From JAZLIT01 sp045617525 (GTDB taxonomy: Bacteria > Bacillota > Bacilli > Bacillales_A > Planococcaceae): a stretch of DNA of 15,492 bases. The notes beneath the pieces are model-generated. The model was not told the origin of the DNA, ran no database searches, and saw nothing but the letters and a program-made list of their open reading frames with translations. Position numbers and translations under genes: made by a program. Below, piece after piece: positions 7,437 through 15,063 of the stretch (its first letter is position 1; each line of letters begins with the position of its first letter). The stretch lies in contig JAZLIT010000183.1 in the NCBI GenBank assembly GCA_045617525.1, positions 1 through 15,492 of the forward strand. Direction: 5' to 3'.

Positions 7437-7506
7437 AATTGTAAGTTTCCTTACGTTAGACCATGGGGATGTTTCAGCACTTTTTTAGGAATAGGAGACA
7501 AATTAA

Positions 7507-8838
7507 ATGGAAAACTCATCAGTGTTTTGGAGTAGAGCACTAACGGAACTGACATTATCCTTCCATATTATATTTGCAACACTTGGCGTCGGGGTTCCAC
7601 TCATGATTTTGATTGCACAATATGTTGGATATAAGAAGAATGATGAACACTATACATTGATGGCACGTAGATGGGCAAGGGGATTTACAATTACAGTAGC
7701 AGTCGGGGTAGTAACTGGTACGATTATTGGATTACAGTTGTCTCTACTATGGCCACAATTTATGGAATTAGCAGGGCAAGTTATTGCGTTACCATTGTTT
7801 ATGGAGACTTTTGCATTTTTCTTTGAAGCAATCTTTTTAGGAATTTATTTATACACTTGGGACAGATTTAAAAATCCTAAGCATCATATGTTACTTCTTA
7901 TTCCAGTAGCAATTGGTGCATCAATGTCAGCTGTATTTATTACGATTGTTAATTCGTTCATGAATGCTCCAAGAGGGTTTGATATTGCTGGTGGAGAGAT
8001 TATTAATATAGAACCGATTTTGGCAATGTTTACTCCTGCAATGCCAACGAAAATTGGACATGTTTTAACATCAAGCTTTATGACAGTTGCCTTTATTTTT
8101 GCTGCTATTGCAGCCTATAAATTATTAAAAGGGGAGGATCAGGTTTATCATAAAAAAGCCCTTTATTTAATGATGAAAATGGGTATCATTTTCTCTATTG
8201 CTACTGCAGTTGTTGGGGATTTTTCAGCGAAATATTTAGCTGAATATCAGCCTGATAAATTAGCGGCGGCAGAATGGCACTTTGAAACTGAAAAAGGGGC
8301 TGAATTAATAGTTTTTGGTATTCTCAAAGATGATGAAGTGAAATATGCAATTCGCCTTCCGAAAGCATTAAGTTTCTTAGTGAGTTATGATTTTAACGCT
8401 GAAGTGATTGGTCTTGAAGAGTTTCCAGAGGATGAAAGACCACCGCTCAGCATCCACTACTTCTTTAATATTATGGTAGTAATAGGATTCCTAATGATTC
8501 TCTTATCGACAGCATTTGTCATAGGTAAATGGAGACAATGGAAATTTATTGAATCTAGCTGGTTTAGGTGGATAATTGTTTTAAGTGGACCTTTATCAAT
8601 TGTTGCCATTGAAGCAGGCTGGTGGCTGGCCGAAGTTGGACGTCAACCATGGATTATATATGGTATCATGCGCACTGAGGAAGGTGCAACGACAGCAACA
8701 GGTGTAGAATGGTTATTTATTGCATTTAGTGTTGTTTATTTAGTGCTAGGAATAGGAAGTATCGTTGTATTACGTAGAATGTTTAAAAATAACCCTGTTG
8801 AAAAGGAATTAGCAGCACGTAAAGGCGGTGCACAGTAA
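7507..8838 (+). CDS. cydA: cytochrome bd oxidase subunit I
   Basis: Heme-bearing subunit of the cytochrome bd quinol oxidase, which oxidises quinol and reduces O2 to water at the membrane with high affinity and without proton pumping. At 443 residues it is the short-Q-loop type, like Bacillus and Geobacillus and unlike the longer E. coli form. Ligands can be placed by analogy with the Geobacillus structure: His20 for heme d, His185 (KIGH) and Met323 (FNIM) for heme b558, and Glu376 (EVGRQPW) for heme b595. Lys251 and Glu256 in QPDKLAAAE form the quinol site, and Glu100/Glu107 lie in the proton channel. All are present. The ATG follows AGGAGA. The stop codon TAA shares its last base with the ATG of cydB. 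It is divergent from cydDC. Confidence 0.96.
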   Translation: MENSSVFWSRALTELTLSFHIIFATLGVGVPLMILIAQYVGYKKNDEHYTLMARRWARGFTITVAVGVVTGTIIGLQLSLLWPQFMELAGQVIALPLFMETFAFFFEAIFLGIYLYTWDRFKNPKHHMLLLIPVAIGASMSAVFITIVNSFMNAPRGFDIAGGEIINIEPILAMFTPAMPTKIGHVLTSSFMTVAFIFAAIAAYKLLKGEDQVYHKKALYLMMKMGIIFSIATAVVGDFSAKYLAEYQPDKLAAAEWHFETEKGAELIVFGILKDDEVKYAIRLPKALSFLVSYDFNAEVIGLEEFPEDERPPLSIHYFFNIMVVIGFLMILLSTAFVIGKWRQWKFIESSWFRWIIVLSGPLSIVAIEAGWWLAEVGRQPWIIYGIMRTEEGATTATGVEWLFIAFSVVYLVLGIGSIVVLRRMFKNNPVEKELAARKGGAQ

Positions 8839-9866
8839 TGTGGTTAGAAATATTAGGTATTTCCGTTTTGTGGATTTTCTTATTTGGGTACGTCATTATC
8901 GCATCAATTGACTATGGAGCTGGATTTTTCAATGCGTATAGTCTTTTGACAAAGAAAAATCATATCCTTTCCAAAGTAATTAAACGTTATTTATCACCGG
9001 TATGGGAAATTACAAATGTCTTTTTAGTATTTTTCTTTGTCGGGATTGTCGGATTTTTCCCGCAGACAGCTTATTATTATGGAACGATTCTATTAATTCC
9101 AGCATCGATTGCGTTAATTTTATTAGCAATTCGAGGCAGCTATTATGCATTTGAATCGTACAGTGGTTTAAGAGGCCATAAAGGCTATGCACTTGCATAT
9201 GGAATAAGCGGGCTATTAATTCCGGCCTCGTTATCTGTTGTTTTAACTATTTCTGAGGGTGGTTTTGTTAGCATGGGCGAAAATGGTCCTAAACTTGAGT
9301 ATGCAACGCTCTTTACAAGCCCTCTTGCATGGTCGATTGTCGTCTTAAGTATAACGGCTGTATTATATATTTCTGCTGTGTTTTTAACATGGTATTCGAA
9401 AAAGGCTGGAGATTTAAAAGCTAGTGATTTAATGCGTAGGTACGCACTTTTTTGGGCTATTCCATTAATTGTAAGTGCTTTTGGGATTATTATTGAGCTG
9501 AGATCTACAGGGAATTGGCATTATGATCAAATGGTAGACCTATGGTGGTTGTTCATTGTATCGGGCATCCTATTTTTAGCGACAATTTGGATAATTTGGA
9601 GGAAAGTAAAATATGGATTAGCTGTAGTTATAATGATTCTACAGTTTGCTACAGCATTTTTTGCTTATGGGATTTCACATTACCCGTATTTACTTTATCC
9701 GTATTTAACAATTCACGATAGCTTTACTAACGAAGCAATGGCCATTGCACTTGTTATCGCATTTATTGCAGGACTTTGCTTACTAATTCCTTCGATATAT
9801 CTAGTGTTTAAATTGTTTATTTTCAATAAAGGCTATGTTTCAGGGGAAGAGGAAACGCATGTATAA
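8838..9866 (+). CDS. cydB: cytochrome bd oxidase subunit II
   Basis: Second large subunit of the bd oxidase, 342 residues with about eight to nine membrane segments. Family marks are the N-terminal SIDYGAGFFNAY segment (Asp25), SPVWEITNVFLVFF around residues 54-68 (the equivalent of the WDxN motif), and a C-terminal HYPYLLYPYLTIHDSFTNEA that matches the conserved end of CydB. CydB itself binds no catalytic heme in the Bacillus-type enzyme but scaffolds CydA and the oxygen/proton paths. It overlaps cydA by one base (TAATG), a sign of translational coupling, and is followed after 12 bp by the small CydS-like gene. Length and motifs are normal for Bacillota. Confidence 0.95.
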   Translation: MWLEILGISVLWIFLFGYVIIASIDYGAGFFNAYSLLTKKNHILSKVIKRYLSPVWEITNVFLVFFFVGIVGFFPQTAYYYGTILLIPASIALILLAIRGSYYAFESYSGLRGHKGYALAYGISGLLIPASLSVVLTISEGGFVSMGENGPKLEYATLFTSPLAWSIVVLSITAVLYISAVFLTWYSKKAGDLKASDLMRRYALFWAIPLIVSAFGIIIELRSTGNWHYDQMVDLWWLFIVSGILFLATIWIIWRKVKYGLAVVIMILQFATAFFAYGISHYPYLLYPYLTIHDSFTNEAMAIALVIAFIAGLCLLIPSIYLVFKLFIFNKGYVSGEEETHV

Positions 9867-9878
9867 GGAGAGGGAACT

Positions 9879-9974
9879 ATGAAAGAATTTTTAATTTTCT
9901 ATGCTCCGTTTATTGTCGTCATTCTATCCGTTTTAGTAGCATTTATAGTGGCGACAAAAACAAAGACACACTAA
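9879..9974 (+). CDS. cydS: cytochrome bd oxidase small subunit, CydS-like (31 aa)
   Basis: A 31-residue single-pass membrane peptide: MKEFLIFYAPFIVVILSVLV, then AFIVATKTKTH. A strong ribosome binding site AAGGAGAGGG (9865-9874) lies just before the ATG, and the gene begins 12 bp after cydB. Single-helix subunits of about this size (CydS in Geobacillus, CydX in proteobacteria) bind CydA near the hemes and stabilise them. Position, length, topology with a short basic tail, and the terminator directly after it all support this role. The family call rests on context and overall composition rather than on a unique motif. Confidence 0.85.
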   Translation: MKEFLIFYAPFIVVILSVLVAFIVATKTKTH

Positions 9975-10004
9975 TTTAAATGAAGAATTGATATTACAGT
10001 TTTT

Positions 10005-10047
10005 AAAAGTAGTGCAAATGAGGTTGTTGATTTGTACTACTTTTTTT
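10005..10047 (+). terminator. intrinsic terminator of the cydABS operon
   Basis: Arms AAAGTAGTGCAAAT (10006-10019) and ATTTGTACTACTTT (10030-10043) pair with one G-T wobble. The 10-base loop is followed by a T run at 10041-10047. It lies 30 bp after the CydS-like stop. From here to 10230 I see no gene. Confidence 0.9.
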
Positions 10048-10230
10048 AATGCGATGGCTTGTTAAAGTTTAATGTTGTTTTATTCTAAATGGAATTTGGG
10101 ATGGGAAACAAATTATTTCTGAACCTTAGATATATGCTGCTACTCCGCTTATAAAGGAATATAAGTCTATTGTGTCGAAATAATTTAAATACGTAATTTG
10201 AAGTTTCAACAAGAATGGAGGTTCAATATT

Positions 10231-10335
10231 ATGAATATCAAGACATTTCTTCTTTGCTTTATAGGTATATATATATTGATTAGCCTTCCAGCGATACAGC
10301 TCTTTCTACAAAAACGCAACGTTAAGTTGGAATAA
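10231..10335 (+). CDS. small hydrophobic protein, 34 aa
   Basis: ATG at 10231 is preceded by TGGAGG (10216-10221) at nine bases. The product begins MNIKTFLLCFIGIYILISLP and continues AIQLFLQKRNVKLE, one membrane-spanning segment (about residues 4-27) with a basic C-terminal tail. The good ribosome binding site and the clean hydrophobic-then-charged layout argue for a real gene. It lies alone after the cyd terminator and 37 bp before a frameshifted gene. I do not recognise the family; a small membrane regulator or a toxin-like peptide cannot be told apart from sequence. Confidence 0.55.
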   Translation: MNIKTFLLCFIGIYILISLPAIQLFLQKRNVKLE

Positions 10336-10372
10336 TACATTTTTTCAATCTATAAAAGATCGAGGAATTAAT

Positions 10373-10797
10373 ATGTTAATGATAAGCGAAAATGTAATTG
10401 GTGTAAGTTATAAAAAATTAATAGACATATTGGCTAAACATTGCAATCGTTTTGCTTTTGTTGAAAATAGACAAATGATGGTAAATGAAGAAGAGCGACT
10501 TGCTTATATTGATAATTTGATTACTGATATTGAAGGATATTTAATCAAAAGGAAAATACAACGAAAATGGGAAACTACAGCACTTGGTGAGGGTACAGCA
10601 TACGTTTTTTATTTTGAGTTGAAAATGCTACAAGTGAATTTTTAAAAGATCATAATTCTCTATTTGAGTGGATTAGCCCAGAACTACCAGAAGACTTAAT
10701 GTTTTATCAAAATGATAAATGTTTATTGGCTGGATGTTCACACGAGGGGTTTTTTATGGTTGATGAAACTTTATGGAACAGTTTCTTATTAAGCTGA
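10373..10797 (+). pseudogene. frameshifted gene of unknown function (about 140 codons)
   Basis: From ATG at 10373 (GAGG 7 bases upstream) the frame encodes 90 residues: MLMISENVIGVSYKKLIDIL, then an acidic/basic helical stretch to GEGTAYVFYFELKM, ending at a stop at 10643-10645. In the -1 frame, coding-like sequence resumes at about 10618: VENATSEFLKDHNSLFEWIS, PELPEDLMFYQNDK, then LLAGCSHEGFFMVDETLW, ending at TGA 10795-10797. Adding one base after the GAG near 10616-10618 joins the two parts smoothly (...YFE+VENATSEF...). A single-base deletion, or a sequencing error, is the simplest explanation. I do not recognise the family. The product looks soluble, with no membrane segments. Confidence 0.6.
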
Positions 10798-10819
10798 AGG
10801 ATGCTTTAGTGTAAACATT

Positions 10820-10850
10820 TCCCTTTGTTCAATTGAATAAGGGATATTTT
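10820..10850 (+). terminator. weak hairpin after the frameshifted gene
   Basis: TCCCTT (10820-10825) pairs with AAGGGA (10839-10844). The loop contains the palindrome TTCAATTGAA and can pair further. TATTTT follows. The stem is short and the T tract is poor, so terminator function is only possible. Confidence 0.4.
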
Positions 10851-10943
10851 GGCTACATATGAATGATTTTAAATGAGTATGTTAAGTTGATAGAGAATGA
10901 GAATTAATAAGGTCTGTAACATTTTCGAAAGGAGGGCTTTAAA

Positions 10944-11132
10944 TTGGAGTTATTTATTTTTTATTACCTTTTACCTTTACTACTTTCATTTTTATGGTTT
11001 AGAAATTTAGTTTGGCTGCTAGTAAATTTGAAGCAGAATAAAGATATAAAGCTACCTATAACCTTTGGCTCAATTTTAAGTAGTGCCTTAATTGGTTCAA
11101 TACTTCTCTCAATTTATTTACTACTTTTTTAA
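10944..11132 (+). CDS. small two-helix membrane protein, 62 aa
   Basis: The start is TTG at 10944 with a strong AAAGGAGGG eight bases upstream. Two hydrophobic segments are visible, ELFIFYYLLPLLLSFLWF (residues 2-19, continuing through a WLLV stretch) and about residues 43-62. They are separated by a short charged loop NLKQNKDIKLP. Both hydrophobic segments are typical membrane helices joined by a basic cytoplasmic turn. There is no family I can name. It has its own terminator at 11196-11234 and appears monocistronic. Confidence 0.6.
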   Translation: MELFIFYYLLPLLLSFLWFRNLVWLLVNLKQNKDIKLPITFGSILSSALIGSILLSIYLLLF

Positions 11133-11195
11133 GTATAATTTATACATACATCTTACAAATAACGTTCCCAAATAAAAGTTTGGTAGTACACAATT

Positions 11196-11234
11196 AGCTG
11201 TGAAACGCTATTAATTCAACGTTTCGCAGCTTTT
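11196..11234 (+). terminator. intrinsic terminator after the 62-aa gene
   Basis: AGCTGTGAAACG (11196-11207) pairs with CGTTTCGCAGCT (11220-11231) with one G-T wobble. The loop is 12 bases, and TTTT follows at 11231-11234. Confidence 0.7.
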
Positions 11235-11335
11235 CCTATAGACATCATTTATACAGATTTTTATGATCAACAAAGTTCATTAACATAGCTAATGAGATAG
11301 AGATACATATTGAACTGACCTGATTTAAATTGACA

Positions 11336-11388
11336 AAAAAATATGCCGCTTAAGTCCTAAATTTAAGGTACTTAAGCCGCATATTTTT
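11336..11388. terminator. bidirectional terminator for the convergent DinB gene
   Basis: Nineteen-base arms (11336-11354 and 11370-11388, core ATATGCCGCTTAAGT / ACTTAAGCCGCATAT) pair with a single C-C mismatch around a 15-base loop. A run precedes (T's on the minus strand) and TTTTT follows on the plus strand. It ends the minus-strand bacillithiol transferase-like gene that stops at 11407. Confidence 0.85.
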
Positions 11389-11406
11389 ATGTTTAGTGGA
11401 GCTATC

Positions 11407-11919
11407 TTATTTTTTCAATGCTTGCCTAATATGTGCAATATGGTGGTTACTATGCCATGCATATAATCCTGCACATTGGACAAGCGTTGTTTCACCAGAT
11501 TCCGGGTGAATGAATATTCGCTGCCATTGTTCGTCAGTTAACGATTCCATAATGACGGACCATTTTAAATGGATACCCCCTAAAATCGCTAATGAAACAT
11601 CAACGGGTAGTGCACAATCAGGCATCTCGGCCCAAAGATTTTCATCATAAGGCTTAATAATTGGGCTATCTTCTGTAATCGCAAGCTTAAAGCGAATAAA
11701 GCTATTCAAATGGCTATCTGCCAAATGATGGACTAGCTGGCGAATCGTCCAGCTACCTTCACGGTAAGTTCGATTTAATTCGACCTCATTTAAATTTTCA
11801 ACGAGTAACCGTAAGCGCTTTGGTAGCTTTTTAATGTCTTCAATCCATGAAGCCAATAGTTCTTTCGAAACCGTTTCAGGTAAATTCATTTTTCCAATTG
11901 GATAACGTTCATCTTGCAT
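11407..11919 (-). CDS. DinB-fold bacillithiol transferase-like protein (BstA/YfiT family)
   Basis: A 170-residue metal-dependent DinB-like protein closest to B. subtilis YfiT (BstA), an enzyme that transfers the low-molecular-weight thiol bacillithiol to electrophiles such as xenobiotics. The N-terminus ERYPIGKMNLPE is the hallmark of this subfamily. The metal-binding histidines expected in YfiT fit His64/65 in QLVHHLADSH and His159/His163 in WHSNHHIAHIRQ. GSWTIRQLVHHL and LYAWHSNHH match the family well. Full length and intact. Upstream of the ATG only a weak GTGAG is seen. It is monocistronic, with a strong terminator just after its stop. It supports a bacillithiol-making Bacillota host. 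The exact acceptor is unknown. Confidence 0.9.
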   Translation of the reverse strand: MQDERYPIGKMNLPETVSKELLASWIEDIKKLPKRLRLLVENLNEVELNRTYREGSWTIRQLVHHLADSHLNSFIRFKLAITEDSPIIKPYDENLWAEMPDCALPVDVSLAILGGIHLKWSVIMESLTDEQWQRIFIHPESGETTLVQCAGLYAWHSNHHIAHIRQALKK

Positions 11920-12107
11920 AAAAATCAGCTCACTTTCTAAAAATTTAAAATAAGTTTATATAATAGAAGTATACAATATTTAATCTGCAATAACTGGAAA
12001 TGTTTACTATTAATAACGAATGCTATTTATGTTTGTAGATGGATGTTTCCTAGGACGTTATTAATTAGGGTTAAAAAAAATACATTTCAATAATTATTAA
12101 TTCAGAC

Positions 12108-12260
12108 GTGTCTACACTAAATTGGCTCAAAAATTATGAAGTATTTTTACGTAAGAATGTCTTACTTGATAAGATTTCCTATGAAGTAGAGGTCGCATCT
12201 GATAATGGTGTTTCAATGAACTTACTTGATAAGCCAGTTACAATTTATTTTCAAGAGTAA
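12108..12260 (+). pseudogene. headless gene remnant (about 50 codons)
   Basis: The frame reads VSTLNWLKNYEVFLRKNVLL, then DKISYEVEVASDNGVSMNLLD, then KPVTIYFQE and a stop at 12258-12260. It looks coding in composition, but it has no ATG or ribosome binding site. The only possible start is GTG at 12108, and the frame is closed by a TAA at about 12073. It resembles the C-terminal end of a longer gene whose front has been lost. I cannot name the family. A strong terminator follows at 12305. The preceding 11920-12107 is AT-rich and shows no gene. Confidence 0.35.
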
Positions 12261-12304
12261 CGATAAAGGGCAATGAACTAAAAAACGTACATTTAATAGC
12301 GAAT

Positions 12305-12353
12305 AAATAGGGCAATATCTGTTCAATTCGAACAGATATTGCCTTATTTTTAT
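12305..12353 (+). terminator. strong intrinsic terminator
   Basis: A perfect 14-bp stem GGCAATATCTGTTC (12311-12324) / GAACAGATATTGCC (12330-12343) with a 5-base loop is extended by A-T pairs and flanked by TTATTTTTATTT. It presumably ended the gene whose remnant lies just upstream. It can also act on the minus strand. Confidence 0.85.
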
Positions 12354-12363
12354 TTGGGCTATT

Positions 12364-12375
12364 TTATCCGCCAAA
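12364..12375 (-). repeat. inverted copy of the GGCGGATAA repeat
   Basis: TTATCCGCCAAA is the exact reverse complement of TTTGGCGGATAA, found in three tandem copies near 3714-3766. A degenerate relative (gaTTAACCGCC) lies near 12450. The flanking sequence is non-coding. Confidence 0.5.
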
Positions 12376-12508
12376 ACGATATTGAGAATCGACATGCAAC
12401 TCCCGATCTAACCATCAATTCTTTAGCGAGTGCCATTTTTTGTCCAAAAAAGATTAACCGCCACTACCATTTTAAATTAACCTATTAGTTAAAGCAGATA
12501 CTTATGTT

Positions 12509-12538
12509 TTGAAATGATTTTATAAATCTCATTAAAAT
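12509..12538 (+). promoter_or_regulatory. candidate promoter of the RNase J paralogue
   Basis: TTGAAA (12509-12514), 18-base spacer, TAAAAT (12533-12538). Initiation near 12545 would give a 5' leader of about 130 bases. No riboswitch or T-box structure was recognised in that leader. Confidence 0.45.
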
Positions 12539-12677
12539 TCGGAAATTGTGATAAATGCTGTCGTATAGTTCGAACGGTATAAAGCAATACTAATATGTAT
12601 TAAAGTTTCAATACTTGAAGTTATTACAGCAACCACGTAGATATTTTTGAGCAACAAAACAGCAGGAGGGAATCTTA

Positions 12678-14342
12678 TTGACTAATACACAAAATGCAGT
12701 GTCCATTTTTGCCCTAGGTGGAATTAATGAAATCGGTAAAAATATGTATGTCATACAATATTCAGATGAAATTATTATTATTGATTGCGGTGTAAAATTT
12801 GCAGATAAAAGTTTGCTGGGTGTTAATTTAATTATCCCTGAGTTAACATATTTAGAAGAAAATAAAAGCAAGATTAAAGGCTTAATTGTAACACATGGAC
12901 ACGAGGATCATATCGGGGGCATTCCATACATGCTTAAAAAGCTAAATGTACCAATCTATGCCTCTCGCTTTACACTTGGTTTAATCGAATTAAAATTAAA
13001 AGAGCAAAAGTTACTTCGCGAAACCGAATTAATCGAAATCACATCCGATACTCAGTTAGAATTTGGTCAGATTGCTGTTACTTTCTTTAAAACAAGTCAC
13101 AGTATCCCGGACTGCTTAGGCTTAGTATTTCACACACCTGAAGGAAAGATTGTTCATACAGGCGACTTTAAATTTGATTTGACACCAGTTAATGATCAAG
13201 TCTCAGATATTCATAAAATGGCCGAAATTGGTACTGAGGGTGTATTAGCATTAATATCTGAAAGTACAAATGCAGAACGACCTGGTTCCACGCCTTCAGA
13301 AAAATTAGTTGCTAGTCATCTTGAAGAAGAATTTATAAAAGCGACAGGAAAAATATTTATCTCTACCTTTGCTTCCAATGTAAATCGAATTCAGCAAATC
13401 GTCGAGGCAGCCGTAAAGACAAATCGAAAACTTATTTTGCTTGGCCGAAGTATGGTAAATGTTTGCTCTGTTGCAATGAGACTTGGCTATTTAAACATTC
13501 CGAATTGGATGCTCATCGAAGCACGTGATATGAAGCAACTCCCACCAGAGCGAGTTGTTATTTTATGTACAGGAAGCCAAGGGGAGCCTCTAGCTGCACT
13601 GTCACGTCTTTCTACTGGAAATAATCGAGATGTCAAAATCGAACAGGGAGATACCGTGATTTTTGCTGCCTCTCCGATTCCCGGCAATGAAAAAGAGGTT
13701 TCAAAAATCGTCGATAATGTCTTTCAACTTGGAGCAAAAGTTATTTACGGAAATTCCAGCATAACAGGGATGCATGTTTCCGGTCATGGTTATCAAGAGG
13801 ATTTGAAGCTAATGCTTACGTTGATGAAACCCAAATATTTCATTCCCATCCATGGGGAGTATCGGATGCTTCATATACACCGTTTGTTAGCCGAGGCGGT
13901 TGGCGTACAACATGACAATATCTTTATTCTTAAAAATGGGGATGTCGTTGATATTGTAAATTCAGTTGCTCGACAAACGCGTGATGTACCTGCAGGCGAT
14001 ACGTATGTTGAGGGAGTCGGTAACGGTGAAATAGGTGAAGTCGTATTACGCGACCGAAAAATACTTTCCGAAGACGGGATGCTGGTCATTGTGGTAACGG
14101 TTAGCAAATTTGATGGGTCTATTATTGCGGATCCTGATACAATTTCCCGTGGGTTCGTGTACGCAAGAGAGTCTCAAGAATTGCTAAACGATATAAATGA
14201 ACTGACGAAAGCAGCCGTAAGTAATTTTAATAAACCGAATCCGTATGGTATGAAGCAAGCAATCAAAAAAGCAGTTGACCACTATTTATATCCATTAACA
14301 ATGAAGAAACCAATGATTCTTCCACTTATTATTGAAATATAA
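12678..14342 (+). CDS. ribonuclease J family (RNase J1-like paralogue)
   Basis: A 554-residue RNase J, the cytoplasmic metallo-beta-lactamase/beta-CASP RNase of Bacillota that combines 5' exonuclease and endonuclease activity in mRNA decay and rRNA maturation. Metal-site motifs are intact: HGHEDH (residues 73-78), His141 (THSIPD-like TSHSIPD), TGDFKFD (Asp163) and the beta-CASP elements GSQGEP (299-304), HVSGHG (about 366-371) and PIHGEYRM (His392). The SDSTN motif reads SESTN here (194-198). The length matches B. subtilis RNase J1 (555) and the C-terminal domain RPMILP-like KPMILPLIIEI is complete. The start is TTG with AGGAGGG eight bases upstream. The usual rnjA partner upstream, the RNA polymerase epsilon gene rpoY, is absent, so this is probably an extra paralogue rather than the housekeeping copy. 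Confidence 0.9.
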   Translation: MTNTQNAVSIFALGGINEIGKNMYVIQYSDEIIIIDCGVKFADKSLLGVNLIIPELTYLEENKSKIKGLIVTHGHEDHIGGIPYMLKKLNVPIYASRFTLGLIELKLKEQKLLRETELIEITSDTQLEFGQIAVTFFKTSHSIPDCLGLVFHTPEGKIVHTGDFKFDLTPVNDQVSDIHKMAEIGTEGVLALISESTNAERPGSTPSEKLVASHLEEEFIKATGKIFISTFASNVNRIQQIVEAAVKTNRKLILLGRSMVNVCSVAMRLGYLNIPNWMLIEARDMKQLPPERVVILCTGSQGEPLAALSRLSTGNNRDVKIEQGDTVIFAASPIPGNEKEVSKIVDNVFQLGAKVIYGNSSITGMHVSGHGYQEDLKLMLTLMKPKYFIPIHGEYRMLHIHRLLAEAVGVQHDNIFILKNGDVVDIVNSVARQTRDVPAGDTYVEGVGNGEIGEVVLRDRKILSEDGMLVIVVTVSKFDGSIIADPDTISRGFVYARESQELLNDINELTKAAVSNFNKPNPYGMKQAIKKAVDHYLYPLTMKKPMILPLIIEI

Positions 14343-14363
14343 TTTAGCTTATTTACCCATATG

Positions 14364-14409
14364 AATAGCCGTATATCATGATTTTAAAATCTGATATACG
14401 GCTATTTTA
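14364..14409. terminator. bidirectional terminator of RNase J paralogue
   Basis: Perfect 15-bp arms AATAGCCGTATATCA (14364-14378) and TGATATACGGCTATT (14392-14406), followed by TTATTT. Transcription from the convergent membrane-protein gene (-) also ends here. Confidence 0.85.
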
Positions 14410-14430
14410 TTTAGTGAAAATAATGAAACA

Positions 14431-15063
14431 TTAAAAATGGGTATTAGAACGAACTCGCTTTGAAAAATGTATCGCGGTTTTCATTAACGTTATTATTAAA
14501 AATAATTCGAGGGCATTAGGAAGCATATTGCTACCAATATCAAACGGTAGTACACTTCCAACAGTCATGACAGCAGTTCCAACTAACATCCACCACCATT
14601 TCGCAGACCTAGTAAGCACTATGGAAGCGACAATAAGTGCTAGTACAACGATTATTATCATAAGCGGGGGGCCACTACCATTGTGTTCAGAGGTATAGCT
14701 TAGGGCACCGTACATATCTTGAGACTTCAGTTGCAGCTCTTTCAATTGGAGTAAATATTCTACAATTATAGCGATGATCATAAGACCACCAAATAAAAAG
14801 GCTGCCCATGTATACTGTGCAAACTTAATACCCGCTTCACGCATAATAAATAACGAGAAAAGAATTAAAGTTGGGGTTAATATGGCGTGTAACCAGAATC
14901 GCCCATAGCTCAATGTTTCAAGTAGTTTACCTTCACCGATAAGATGCCCAAATGTAAGTAACCCATTATCATAGATAAGAGCTAGGATGACAAAAAATAA
15001 AATAGCAGAGGCTGTTTTCTGGTGCTTCATTAATCCCCAAATTAGGACGGCTAAATAGGCCAC
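14431..15063 (-). CDS. uncharacterised multi-pass membrane protein
   Basis: A 210-residue polytopic protein with about seven hydrophobic segments (roughly residues 2-12, 17-38, 58-74, 84-105, 134-150, 156-172, 182-198). There is a soluble loop around LQLKSQDMYGALSYTSEHNG (about 107-127) and a basic C-terminus (RVRSNTHF). I recognise no named family. The assigned start is GTG at 15063, but no ribosome binding site precedes it. A GAAGGGAG (15101-15108) lies about 38 bases upstream, and the same frame stays open back to it (VIDSYLFGLFT, no ATG, GTG or TTG). The nearby ATG at 15098 is in another frame and stops after 15 codons. Either an unusual start is used or a frameshift near the start separates the SD from the frame. 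Confidence 0.65.
   Translation of the reverse strand: MAYLAVLIWGLMKHQKTASAILFFVILALIYDNGLLTFGHLIGEGKLLETLSYGRFWLHAILTPTLILFSLFIMREAGIKFAQYTWAAFLFGGLMIIAIIVEYLLQLKELQLKSQDMYGALSYTSEHNGSGPPLMIIIVVLALIVASIVLTRSAKWWWMLVGTAVMTVGSVLPFDIGSNMLPNALELFLIITLMKTAIHFSKRVRSNTHF

Noticed and set aside
7441..7454. Hairpin GTAAG-tttc-CTTAC before cydA as a terminator
   Set aside because: Only five base pairs and no T tract; too weak to call.
7257..7506. Rex or CcpA operator for the cyd genes
   Set aside because: No match to the TTGTGAAATAATTTCACAA or cre consensus on inspection.
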